Translations under genes and position numbers: made by a program | In this document: piece by piece, positions 43,061 to 51,239 of the stretch | Layout: every line of letters begins with the position of its first letter | Numbering within the stretch: the stretch's first letter is position 1 | Source of the DNA: Prevotellaceae bacterium | GTDB taxonomy: Bacteria > Bacteroidota > Bacteroidia > Bacteroidales > Bacteroidaceae | Assembly (NCBI GenBank): GCA_003150315.1 | Contig: QAML01000036.1 | Coordinates: forward strand, 34,933 to 98,932 | Direction of reading: 5' to 3' | DNA length: 64,000 nt | The notes under the pieces: model-generated | Told to the model about the DNA's origin: nothing | The model's input: only the letters and a program-made list of their open reading frames with translations | The model's database searches: none

Positions 43061-45298
43061 ATGGAATATCTATATTTTGGCGTAATAATTTTTATTTTTT
43101 CGTTGGCGTGTTACGACCTCACGGCAGGCGTTTCAACCGACGCAGGTAACTTTCTCAGCGCAGCCGTAGGTTCAAAAGCATCAAAGCTTCCTTTGGTTTT
43201 TGCCGTGGCGGCTGTTGGTATTTTCACCGGAGCAATTACATCAAACGGTATGATGGACATTGCGCGGCACGGAATACTTAACCCGGACTACTATTACTTT
43301 AACGAAGTGATTTGCATATTTCTTGCCGTAGGGGTAAGCGATGTAATTTTGCTGGACATCTTTAACACGCTCGGCATGCCCACTTCGTCAACGGTTTCAA
43401 TGGTTTTCGAACTTCTCGGAGGCAGCACGGCATTGGCTATAGTAAAGATAATGCACGACCCGGCGCTTAGTTACGCAAACCTGATAAACACCGACAAGGC
43501 GTTGTCCATTATTCTAGGCATCTTTCTTTCTGTTGCTATTGCTTTCGTGTTCGGACTTGTGGTCATGTGGCTCACGCGAACGATTTTCACGTTCAAATAT
43601 CGTCAGAAAAGCCGTTGGGCGGTCGGCATATTCGGTGGAATTTCCATTACAGCCATTATGTATTTCCTTCTTGTTGCAGGATTCGGAAAATCATCCTTCA
43701 TGACTCCCGAGGTACGAGACATTATCGAGACGCACAAGGGCACTATTCTGTGGGGATGCCTCATAGCGTTTACCATTATATCACAGATTCTTGATGCTTT
43801 CAAGATTAATATTTTCCGTGTTATAGTTCTTTTCGGAACTTTCGCCCTTGCCATGGCATTTGCAGGCAATGACCTCGTAAATTTCATAGGAGTTCCGCTC
43901 GCGGCCCTGTCTTCTTATCAGTATTACACCGAAGCCGGCGCGGGAGACCCGTCGCAATTCTGCGTAAGCAGGTTGCACGAAACGGCGCATACGCCTATTT
44001 ATTTCCTTATTGCCGCAGGCGCGATAATGGTATTCGCATTAATCACATCCAAAAAGGCACGCAAGGTAATAAATACCTCCGTCAGCCTGTCGCGTCAGGA
44101 TGCAGGCGAAGAAATATTCAGTTCGTCAAAAATTGCACGCTCCACAGTGCGCAGCGCAATGAACTTTTCCAACACCGTAAGCAGTTGGGTTCCCGACAAG
44201 ATAAAGAATTGGGTTAACCAACGCTTCGATAGCGACGACGCAGTGCTTCCCGACGGAGCGGCGTTCGACATGGTCAGGGCGGCAGTGAATCTTGTGCTTG
44301 CAGGATTGCTCATAATCATCGGCACATCGCTCCAACTTCCGCTCTCAACCACTTACGTTGCGTTTATGGTGGCTATGGGTAGTTCGTTAGCCGACCGCGC
44401 ATGGGGAAGAGACACTGCAGTTTACAGAATAACCGGTGTGATTTCTGTCATTGGCGGTTGGTTTATCACGGCAGGGGCAGCATTCATTCTTTGCTTCTGC
44501 ATGTCGCTGTTCATGTTCTATGTTGGTCCCGTGGCAATGGTCATTGCCATAGCCCTCGTAGTACTTATTATCATACGCAACAACAGAGTTTTCAAAAAGC
44601 GCGAGGCTAACGAGAATAAAGATCAGGTGTTCCGCAAACTTATCAAGGCTACGGACAAAGACGAAATAAGAGAGCTACTCGGAGAACACATCAAAACCAA
44701 TCAGGTTGAGGTTCTCGACTTTGCGCGAAACAACTATCTGCAAATCATAAACGGTTTGAAGAACAACGATTACAAGACTCTGCACCGCGCAGCAAACGAT
44801 CTTGACCAGGAAAAGAGCCTTTGGAAAAAGATGAGGCGAAAGGAACTTATAGGAATGCGAAAGATAGACTACCTGACGGCTGTGGAAAAGAACACATGGT
44901 TCCACCTCGGGAGCAACAGCATTTCGCAAATCATTTACTGCCTGAAACGTATTTCCGATCCCTGTCTCGAACATATCGACAACAACTTCACGCCGCTGCC
45001 GCAAGCCTTGATTGACGAATTCGAACCGGTAGAAAACGTGGCACTCGAGACTATTGACGAAGCGCGCCGCATGATATACAACCGCGACTTCGAAAAAGCC
45101 GACCTGTTTATGGTCAAAGCCAACGAGGCACGCCACACGCTTTCTGCGCTTCGCGACCGCCAGATGATCAGAATGCAGTCGGAAGAGGGCAACCTGCGTA
45201 TAGAAATTCTTTACCTCAACACTCTTCAGGAAACACAGGAGCTTATCTCCACGGTGCGCCACCTGCTACGCGCAAGCCGCCACTTCTTTGCAGTATAA
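43061..45298 (+). CDS. PiT-family inorganic phosphate transporter with C-terminal PhoU-like domain
   Basis: A 745-residue protein. The membrane part (~1-510) is a PiT phosphate permease with the duplicated signature as STDAGNFLSAAVGSKA (~26-41) and LGMPTSSTVSMVFELLGGS, with the second half seen at LQLPLSTTYVAFMVAMGSSLADRAWG. The first signature reads TDAGN rather than the usual GxNDxxN. The last ~220 residues are soluble, helical and PhoU/DUF47-like (SLWKKMRRKELIGMRKIDYL, SISQIIYCLKRISDPCLEH), probably controlling flux. PiT and DUF47 are usually separate genes, so this is a fusion. An HD protein follows after 12 bp. Confidence 0.87.
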   Translation: MEYLYFGVIIFIFSLACYDLTAGVSTDAGNFLSAAVGSKASKLPLVFAVAAVGIFTGAITSNGMMDIARHGILNPDYYYFNEVICIFLAVGVSDVILLDIFNTLGMPTSSTVSMVFELLGGSTALAIVKIMHDPALSYANLINTDKALSIILGIFLSVAIAFVFGLVVMWLTRTIFTFKYRQKSRWAVGIFGGISITAIMYFLLVAGFGKSSFMTPEVRDIIETHKGTILWGCLIAFTIISQILDAFKINIFRVIVLFGTFALAMAFAGNDLVNFIGVPLAALSSYQYYTEAGAGDPSQFCVSRLHETAHTPIYFLIAAGAIMVFALITSKKARKVINTSVSLSRQDAGEEIFSSSKIARSTVRSAMNFSNTVSSWVPDKIKNWVNQRFDSDDAVLPDGAAFDMVRAAVNLVLAGLLIIIGTSLQLPLSTTYVAFMVAMGSSLADRAWGRDTAVYRITGVISVIGGWFITAGAAFILCFCMSLFMFYVGPVAMVIAIALVVLIIIRNNRVFKKREANENKDQVFRKLIKATDKDEIRELLGEHIKTNQVEVLDFARNNYLQIINGLKNNDYKTLHRAANDLDQEKSLWKKMRRKELIGMRKIDYLTAVEKNTWFHLGSNSISQIIYCLKRISDPCLEHIDNNFTPLPQALIDEFEPVENVALETIDEARRMIYNRDFEKADLFMVKANEARHTLSALRDRQMIRMQSEEGNLRIEILYLNTLQETQELISTVRHLLRASRHFFAV

Positions 45299-45310
45299 AA
45301 GCACAGGATT

Positions 45311-45808
45311 ATGGACATAAGGCATGCAAAATTGATTTCCGCCATGACGGAATACGATGCAGGCGACACCGCCCGCATACAGCACTTTATAAAAGTGCAT
45401 GATTTTGCAGCCGCGATTGCCGTGTCTGAAAACGTGGACGCGAAAACGCTCTTCATTCTCGAAACAGCGGCTATTCTCCACGACATAGGCATTCACGTTA
45501 GCGAAAAGAAGTACGGCGATTGCAGCGGCAAGCATCAGGAGATTGAAGGACCGCCCGAAGCAAGGAAACTCATGGAAAAACTCGGCGGATATACGCCGGA
45601 ACAAACCGAAAGGGTTTGTTTTCTTATAGCCCACCACCACACTTACGAAAACGTACAAGGCATTGATTGGCAGATTCTTCTCGAAGCTGATTTCCTTGTA
45701 AACGCTTTTGAAGACCATTTGCATGAAAACGCCGTAAAGACATTCGAAAGCAACGTTTTCAAAACGGCAACAGGCAAACATTTACTCCACACAATGTTTG
45801 CTCTCTGA
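45311..45808 (+). CDS. HD domain protein
   Basis: A 165-residue cytoplasmic HD-superfamily protein, a metal-dependent phosphohydrolase fold. Metal ligands are visible as IQHFIKVHDFA (first His), AAILHDIGIHV (the HD pair), a His pair in FLIAHHHTYENV and Asp in LEADFLVNAF. Small HD proteins of this type often act on nucleotides; the substrate is not known. It is 12 bp after the PiT gene, so probably in the same transcript. Confidence 0.85.
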   Translation: MDIRHAKLISAMTEYDAGDTARIQHFIKVHDFAAAIAVSENVDAKTLFILETAAILHDIGIHVSEKKYGDCSGKHQEIEGPPEARKLMEKLGGYTPEQTERVCFLIAHHHTYENVQGIDWQILLEADFLVNAFEDHLHENAVKTFESNVFKTATGKHLLHTMFAL

Positions 45809-45845
45809 GGCTTTTGCAAGCCCGTCCCCACTCTTTTACATTCCC

Positions 45846-47012
45846 TTAGCGCGGCAGTGTGAACCGCCACAGAACATACGAGCAAAGCGATACCCCGGTG
45901 AACAGCAAAGCCGTGTTCATCATTATGTCCCCTCCCATTCCCACGAACGGGGCTACCACTCCGCCCACAACGTATGCCATTCCGCCAAGAATGGCTGAGG
46001 CAATGCCGGCATTGCCTCTTTCGCTGTCCATGGCAAGTACGTTAGACGACGTAATGGATATGCCTATCATGAGATATATACAGAAAATCAGACATTCGTA
46101 AACCCAGAAACCGCAGCCCACCACAAACGCCGCCACAAGCAGAACCGAGAACATCAAAGCCCCCTTTGACGCAAGCCCCAATGCATCGGTCATTGTGCGA
46201 AACTTGGCAGTCATTCCCGCAGACACAGCCAATGCCACGGCATTTACTGCAAACACCAAACTGAATGCTGCGGGTGAAAGATGATAATGGAGCTGAACAA
46301 TGAACGGCGCAGACGAAAGATTTACGAACAGAAGCACCAAAGCCAGCACATACTGCGCCACGCTCCCTATATAAGACCGGTTTCTGATGACCTTGACGTA
46401 TCTGCCCACCACATCGCGCAACGCAAGATTTTGCCGCCGCTCTTTCGGCAGCGTTTCGCTAAACTTCAGTGTGCAAACAGTAAGCACAAACCCGAAAGCA
46501 AATAGAAACCAGAAAATTCCTCTCCACCCCGCATCCTCGGTCATTATTCCGCCACACACGGGAGAGGCTACGGTTGCCACACCATTAATCATGCCCACTA
46601 TGGCAAGCATGTTGGCAAGCGTTCTGCCGCCATACAAATCGGCGGCAATGGACCGCGAAAGCACAATGCCCCCGCTCGCCGAAAGTCCCTGCACAAAGCG
46701 ACACGCCACAAACACCATGATTGCGGGCGAAAAGACACAGCCCAATGTGGAAAGCATGAACATGACAAGCGAAAGCAGCAAAGGCATCTTCCTACCCAAT
46801 CTGTCGCTCAATGTACCAAACACCAGCTGCCCCGCTCCCAAACCGAAAGTACACGAAGTGAGACTCAGTTGGACCATTGGCGAGGGTACGCCGAAATGCT
46901 CCGCCATCATCGGAAATGCCGACAGATACATGTCCATCACAAAAGGTCCGAAAGTGCTGAGAATGCCGAGAAACAGCAAAAGTTGATATTTGGTGTAAGC
47001 CCTTGTTGCCAT
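45846..47012 (-). CDS. MFS drug-resistance transporter, Bcr/CflA type
   Basis: A 388-residue major facilitator with twelve predicted helices. The start of the Bcr/CflA family is clear (LLFLGILSTFGPFVMDMYLSAFP, then VQLSLTSCTFGLGAGQLVFG) and the loop 2-3 motif A reads GTLSDRLGRKMPLL. Motif C-like PVCGGIMTEDAGWRGIFWF is also present. Probable proton-coupled efflux of small molecules. I chose the ATG at 47012; the one at 47027 is too close to the predicted transcription start. Confidence 0.88.
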   Translation of the reverse strand: MATRAYTKYQLLLFLGILSTFGPFVMDMYLSAFPMMAEHFGVPSPMVQLSLTSCTFGLGAGQLVFGTLSDRLGRKMPLLLSLVMFMLSTLGCVFSPAIMVFVACRFVQGLSASGGIVLSRSIAADLYGGRTLANMLAIVGMINGVATVASPVCGGIMTEDAGWRGIFWFLFAFGFVLTVCTLKFSETLPKERRQNLALRDVVGRYVKVIRNRSYIGSVAQYVLALVLLFVNLSSAPFIVQLHYHLSPAAFSLVFAVNAVALAVSAGMTAKFRTMTDALGLASKGALMFSVLLVAAFVVGCGFWVYECLIFCIYLMIGISITSSNVLAMDSERGNAGIASAILGGMAYVVGGVVAPFVGMGGDIMMNTALLFTGVSLCSYVLWRFTLPR

Positions 47013-47032
47013 GACGTAGAGTTTCAAAGGTG

Positions 47033-47040
47033 CAAAATTA
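47033..47040 (-). promoter_or_regulatory. -7 box for the MFS transporter
   Basis: On the minus strand TAATTTTG followed by CACC, 20 bp before the ATG at 47012. Confidence 0.5.
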
Positions 47041-47228
47041 ACACTTTAACCCGACAAATTAACATCTCGTCCCCCAAACAAGCCTCACCAATATATTCTC
47101 CGCATTTTTATAGGGAAGAATCGAAAAATGTTTCAAAAAAACGGAGAAAAAGCACGGTTTCGGAGCACACAAAACCCCATAAAAATCACCGTTCGTAAGT
47201 CATTGAAAATCAAGTACCATTTTTCGGC

Positions 47229-47314
47229 AAAAATACAAGGCATATATTTTAAAATACAAGGCACTTATTTTAAAATAAGTGCCTTGTATTTTTTACAACA
47301 TGGCTTATGTTTTT
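47229..47314 (+). repeat. dispersed palindromic repeat, copy 10
   Basis: Direct unit (AATACAAGGCATATATTTT), then the 42-bp perfect palindrome at 47251-47292, then tail TTTACAACATGGCTTATG and TTTTT. It is downstream of the gene ending at 47419 (minus). The gap 47041-47418 holds nothing else. Confidence 0.9.
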
Positions 47315-47418
47315 CCGCACATCCGAAAACACATCATTTTTTGTGGAGAAAAAGCAACGGAAAATCTCAAGAAATTCCGCGCACACACCATGGTTTCAAT
47401 TGTTAAATAAAGAAGACC

Positions 47419-47844
47419 TTATTTCTTCTTCATCTGCTTATAATCGTATTTCGTCATTATGCCCGCCTTAGCCTCCTCGAAACTTGCAGCCTGCTTGGTG
47501 AAAATCCAACGAGCCACCTGACGGTCGTCGTCAACGGTGGAATAAGCCTGAACAAAGGACCAACCTCTGTCTGCCATGTAATCGGCAGCGTCCACAATGC
47601 CATTGAAATTAATCTCCTTGCCTTTCTCGTCCACCACAGTCTTGTCGTTGTCCACACCCAACAGGTTGTAAGAGCTGCGCGTACCGAAATCAAAGATAAC
47701 ATACATGGAAGACGACGCATTATTCTCCACCGATTTCAATTCGCAAAAATAACGGTGTTGGGCAAAAACACTGCCGGCACACATCACAAAGCACACCACG
47801 AGCAACAACTTCGCTGCACCATTCCTAAAATTCACTACCTTCAT
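47419..47844 (-). CDS. small secreted protein of unknown function
   Basis: A 141-residue exported protein: a signal peptide (AAKLLLVVCFVMCAGSVFA) and a mature part of ~110 residues, starting QHRYFCELKSVENN and ending in a basic QMKKK tail. I do not recognise the family. It has its own -7 box and lies next to repeat copy 10. Confidence 0.72.
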   Translation of the reverse strand: MKVVNFRNGAAKLLLVVCFVMCAGSVFAQHRYFCELKSVENNASSSMYVIFDFGTRSSYNLLGVDNDKTVVDEKGKEINFNGIVDAADYMADRGWSFVQAYSTVDDDRQVARWIFTKQAASFEEAKAGIMTKYDYKQMKKK

Positions 47845-47870
47845 AATAATGTCGTTTTATATTCTCATTG

Positions 47871-47878
47871 CAAAATTA
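47871..47878 (-). promoter_or_regulatory. -7 box for the small secreted protein
   Basis: On the minus strand TAATTTTG, 27 bp before the ATG at 47844. Confidence 0.5.
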
Positions 47879-47921
47879 GCGTTTTACCGGACAGAACGAA
47901 TGTTTTTATGATAAATTAGCC

Positions 47922-48554
47922 TTAAAAGATAACAGAACTTGGAAACGAGATACCTTTTATGCCGCAGCTTTCCATTTTATCTTTCAAAGTCTCTGATACA
48001 TATATATTAAAATCGAAAGGAAGCAAAAAGAACATATCCAAAGTTCTGTCAAACTTTTCCGTCATTGCTATTTTGTCTAATGACACACCAAAAGACCCTT
48101 CTTTGTCTTTGGCTTTTAGTTCCGTATAGTGCGAATACGACTTTATGTTTATCGAACCTTTATTAAGAAATTCCCATTCGGTTTGACGGAATTCTGATTC
48201 TTCATAACTTAAAGCATCTATAAGATTGGGCTGTGATAAATGTAACCAATAATACTCGTATTCTTTATTGACAGTTTTTACAGATGTCTCAAAATACTGA
48301 TGCTGCATTACATGCGAACTGTCAAAAATCTCCTTGACTTTAGAGTTGACTAAAAAATCCGTAAACGGACCTGCGGTTGAACTCAGCACATCGGTAAGTT
48401 TCGCCTTATTTTTCAAACGAAAACTTAGTTTAGGCTTTACATCTTGAAACATTTTCCAAGAACTAATTTGTTGTGCCTGTAATACAGACAAACAGTCAAC
48501 TTGGGGATATATGCTGTAAGTTTCTTTCTGTAGAATATAATATTTCTTTTTCAT
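47922..48554 (-). CDS. hypothetical protein, possibly an Imm11/DUF1629-like immunity protein
   Basis: A 210-residue soluble protein without signal peptide. The C-terminal segment FNIYVSETLKDKMESCGIKGISF resembles the end of Imm11/DUF1629-type proteins, which neutralise polymorphic toxins, but the match is by eye and weak. The gene is A+T-rich compared with the flanks, which suggests transfer. No toxin gene is seen nearby. Confidence 0.6.
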   Translation of the reverse strand: MKKKYYILQKETYSIYPQVDCLSVLQAQQISSWKMFQDVKPKLSFRLKNKAKLTDVLSSTAGPFTDFLVNSKVKEIFDSSHVMQHQYFETSVKTVNKEYEYYWLHLSQPNLIDALSYEESEFRQTEWEFLNKGSINIKSYSHYTELKAKDKEGSFGVSLDKIAMTEKFDRTLDMFFLLPFDFNIYVSETLKDKMESCGIKGISFPSSVIF

Positions 48555-48704
48555 CTTGTTTCTTCCACTGATTTTCTATAGACTCAAAAAATTCTTTGTT
48601 TATATCATAAAACCATTAGGATTAATTATAGCCGTCTGCTTGGTGAGCAAGTTGCCGGACAGGACGTAAAAGAATGAGATTGTTCCGTTTGCCCCCTGTG
48701 TCTT

Positions 48705-49118
48705 TTACATTGTGCGAATATCATCATCAAGCTCTTTTCTCCATATTAAAGTACCCGCAACCGTAAAGAAGACAGTGAAAAACAAAGAGACCTGAGCATA
48801 ACCTACAGGAAGGTAATCTCCTTCAAAAAACAGATAATCAGTTTTTGAAGAATAGTATAATTTGGGAATATCTCCAGACTTTATTTTGTTAAATATCCTA
48901 TCTCCCGTATGCAATTCGTATTGTTTCGATTTATATGTTACAAGAATTACATTCGACCTCTTATAGTTAATCTTTTCCCTATATCCGTCGAGCGTGTAAT
49001 CGGCAACCGGCTTCTGAGTTTTTTCTATATAGTTGCCGTATAAATGGAAAAGATACAAAACAAGAGTCAAAACCAACCCAACACAAAAAAGAGTCTTGAA
49101 AAAAGTTTTAATCTTCAT
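48705..49118 (-). CDS. small membrane protein of unknown function
   Basis: A 137-residue protein with two membrane helices (~10-28 and ~108-125) flanking an extracytoplasmic beta-rich stretch (SNVILVTYKSKQYELHTGDR). This recalls DUF3592-like proteins, often found near secreted toxins, but I cannot assign it. A+T-rich like its neighbour. The 150-bp gap before the 47922 gene shows nothing further. Confidence 0.6.
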   Translation of the reverse strand: MKIKTFFKTLFCVGLVLTLVLYLFHLYGNYIEKTQKPVADYTLDGYREKINYKRSNVILVTYKSKQYELHTGDRIFNKIKSGDIPKLYYSSKTDYLFFEGDYLPVGYAQVSLFFTVFFTVAGTLIWRKELDDDIRTM

Positions 49119-49235
49119 ACTTCTATATGGTTTGACTTATATAGAAATAACGAACTCGAGTTGCATTCATTGCACGGAATTGTATTATTACCATTAGTCA
49201 ATACGACTATAACACGATTTATTTTTGCGGAAGCC

Positions 49236-49266
49236 TTTGTAAGGCGGCGGGAAATTGTTACCTTTG
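49236..49266 (+). promoter_or_regulatory. promoter of tRNA-Leu
   Basis: TTTG (49236-49239), exactly 19 bp, TACCTTTG (49259-49266): a full -33/-7 match ending 12 bp before the tRNA. Confidence 0.75.
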
Positions 49267-49278
49267 CAACGCTATCGG

Positions 49279-49364
49279 GCTCGAATGGTGGAATCGGTAG
49301 ACACGAGGGACTTAAAATCCCTTGGCCAGTGATGGCTGTGCGGGTTCAAGTCCCGCTTCGAGTA
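49279..49364 (+). tRNA. tRNA-Leu (anticodon UAA)
   Basis: Cloverleaf is readable: acceptor GCTCGAA/TTCGAGT, D arm with GGTGGAATCGGTAGACAC, anticodon stem AGGGA/TCCCT with loop CTTAAAA (anticodon TAA), a long class II variable arm (TGGCCAGTGATGGCTG) and T arm GCGGGTTCAAGTCCCGC. The CCA end is not encoded. Its own promoter and terminator flank it. Confidence 0.95.
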
Positions 49365-49370
49365 CAAAAC

Positions 49371-49412
49371 AAAACTCCCTGTTGCTTCACTACGAAACAA
49401 CAGGGAGTTTTT
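49371..49412 (+). terminator. terminator of tRNA-Leu
   Basis: AAAACTCCCTGTTG pairs with CAACAGGGAGTTTT, followed by T, with a 13-base loop. Confidence 0.9.
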
Positions 49413-49484
49413 ATTTTTCCAAAAGCCCTCACAGGACTTCCCTTAACAGTCAAAAGAGAAAACTTCCCTTATGATTGCCCTCTG

Positions 49485-50060
49485 CTAATAGCCTATGGTG
49501 AAACGTTCGCGATGATGTTTTTCCTGTTCCATTTCGTCGACCATGGCAACTGCGTAATCTTCAACAGAGATATGACTCTTGCCGTTTTCATCAACAATCA
49601 AATCATCCTTTCCAAGGCGAAATTTTCCCGTTCGTTGCCCCGGTTCGAGAGTTCCGGCAGGCGAAAAGAACACCCAGTCTGTTTCCTTTTCATTGCACAG
49701 AGTGTTGAGATAGAACTCACCCAACGATTTCACACCGCCCATTATTTCTGCAGGAATTGCACCCGAATCCACAACTCTCAAACCGGGAGCGCAGAGCAAT
49801 GTGCCCGCACCACCAACACACAGCAAGCGTTTGATGCCTGCCTGTTTCACGGCTTTTAGAATCAGAGGATAGTTTTTCAGCGTTTCCTCATAGATATTCG
49901 GATTAGTCCAACCCGGATTGTAAGCACTTATTACGACATCGTTTCCCTTGCATGCGGCTGCAACAGCATTCACATCCGACACGTCGGCTTTCACAACCTT
50001 CAAATTTGCGTTGCAGCTCGTAATTTTTTCCGAATTGTCGCCACGCTCGGAGTATTTCAT
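49485..50060 (-). pseudogene. NAD(P)-binding (NmrA-like) oxidoreductase, 5'-truncated
   Basis: The frame matches atypical short-chain NAD(P)-binding proteins from SEKITSCNANLKVVKADVSDVNAV onward, through KGNDVVISAYNPG, KQAGIKRLLCVGGAGTL and the C-terminus HISVEDYAVAMVDEMEQ. The ~40 N-terminal residues with the GATGxxG nucleotide-binding motif are missing: homology stops near 50030, where sequence coding an HxlR C-terminus on the other strand begins. An ATG at 50060 could still give a product, but it would lack the cofactor site. Confidence 0.72.
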
Positions 50061-50166
50061 TACGAAACTCGGGGATTCCTTGCTTCCGATACTTGATGAA
50101 ATGATAGAATGGGGCGAGAAAAACCGCAAATTGTTTGACAACAAATACGGAACAAAAGGAAAATAA
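50020..50166 (+). pseudogene. HxlR-family regulator, C-terminal fragment
   Basis: About 47 codons ending at 50166 read FSELSPRSEYFITKLGDSLL, then PILDEMIEWGEKN, the conserved C-terminal part of HxlR winged-helix regulators. The DNA-binding N-terminus is absent; homology starts at ~50023. HxlR genes are often divergent from NAD(P)-binding oxidoreductases, so one deletion through the shared promoter region would leave exactly this pair of fragments. Confidence 0.65.
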
Positions 50167-50244
50167 AACGACTTTCCCCAAGACTTCTCCTGCAATCGCC
50201 TTCACTCCCACCGAATATCAAAGCAATACTTTTCTAAAAAAACT

Positions 50245-50907
50245 ATGTACGTTTTGCGAACCGACAAGAAAAGTTTCTTTCTGCACATCAATAACGTTTG
50301 CTCAATACTGAATTATATAGAGCGACTGAATATAGTTTTCACAGACCTCACGACTTTTGCAGACGATAGTTTTGAAAAGTATTCAGAAGCTCTCCTAACA
50401 CTGTCGAAAAGGATAGAGGATATTTACATCTCTGGCAAAACGGTGCAATTAAATTTGCTGACAGATAGAATGATGCTTACTAAAATGAACAATTGCGGCG
50501 CGGGAGATTCGAGTATAACATTGGCTCCAGACGGAAAGTTCTATATATGTCCGGCATTTTATGTTTCCAATGAAGAAGATGATTTTGGAACTCAGTGCAT
50601 ATCTATAGGTGATTTGAAAAATGGTTTGAGTATTAAGAATCCTCAACTTTACAAACTTGACCATGCTCCATTATGTCGTAATTGCAGTGCGTATCAATGT
50701 AAACGCTGCATATGGCTTAACAGGGAAACAACTTATGAGGTAAACACGCCAAGTCATGAGCAATGCGTCATAGCACATTTGGAAAGGAACGCAAGTCGGA
50801 AATTACTCAACTCCATTCGTAGTCATGGTACATTTTTGCCAGACATCGAAACTATTAAAGAGTTAACTTACTTGGATCCTTTTGAAGTAATAAAGGATTT
50901 TGAATAA
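50245..50907 (+). CDS. CXXX-repeat peptide maturase, C-terminal part (probably truncated)
   Basis: A 220-residue protein matching the C-terminal part of CXXX-repeat peptide maturases (SPASM-containing, radical SAM-associated RiPP enzymes). It keeps the SPASM-like cysteines: MNNCGAGD, KFYICPAFY, LCRNCSAYQCKRCIWLNR and HEQCVIAH. No radical SAM CxxxCxxC motif is present, and the protein is shorter than I recall for the family (roughly 350-400 residues), so the N-terminus seems lost. The frame is open upstream to 50067 in-frame codons without homology. It is followed by the small CXXX-system protein after 53 bp. Confidence 0.65.
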   Translation: MYVLRTDKKSFFLHINNVCSILNYIERLNIVFTDLTTFADDSFEKYSEALLTLSKRIEDIYISGKTVQLNLLTDRMMLTKMNNCGAGDSSITLAPDGKFYICPAFYVSNEEDDFGTQCISIGDLKNGLSIKNPQLYKLDHAPLCRNCSAYQCKRCIWLNRETTYEVNTPSHEQCVIAHLERNASRKLLNSIRSHGTFLPDIETIKELTYLDPFEVIKDFE

Positions 50908-50960
50908 CATGTCCTATCTGTAAATATGGGAAAATGTAAAACAAGAATTAAATAATTATT

Positions 50961-51239
50961 ATGGCTAAAATGAAATTAGTAGGTACGGTTACGACAGAAG
51001 AAAAGAATGAGATTCAGCAACTATTTGAACGACGTAACGGATTGAATGAATTGGCTAAAATTCTGTCAGTAGACAATGCTGAATTATATGAGAAACTCGT
51101 AAAAGATCTTGGCGAAACCAAAACAAAGTTTCAAGCATGGTGGAGCCGAATGAGTTCTAAATACCAATGGGAAAGTATCGAAGAAGGAAATTGGGAAATC
51201 AATTTCGATACCTGTGAAATCTATTTGATAACAGACTGA
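50961..51239 (+). CDS. CXXX-repeat peptide modification system small protein
   Basis: A 92-residue cytoplasmic protein: MAKMKLVGTVTTEEKNEIQQ, a helical LFERRNGLNELAKIL, then FQAWWSRMSSKYQWES and an acidic end. This matches, from memory, the small conserved partner found next to CXXX-repeat peptide maturases. Its biochemical role is unknown. It is complete while the maturase before it is truncated. No CXXX-repeat precursor peptide gene was found in the flanking 5 kb. Confidence 0.65.
   Translation: MAKMKLVGTVTTEEKNEIQQLFERRNGLNELAKILSVDNAELYEKLVKDLGETKTKFQAWWSRMSSKYQWESIEEGNWEINFDTCEIYLITD

Noticed and set aside
3092-47314. Short frames within the repeats that translate to similar peptides (MYFKIQGTYFKISALYF, MACIFHDKPCVFF)
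   Set aside because: The similarity follows from the DNA palindrome; frames differ in length and start, lack RBS and read on both strands alike.
11982-47314. CRISPR array
   Set aside because: Units are immediately adjacent or dispersed, with no spacers of regular length and no cas genes.
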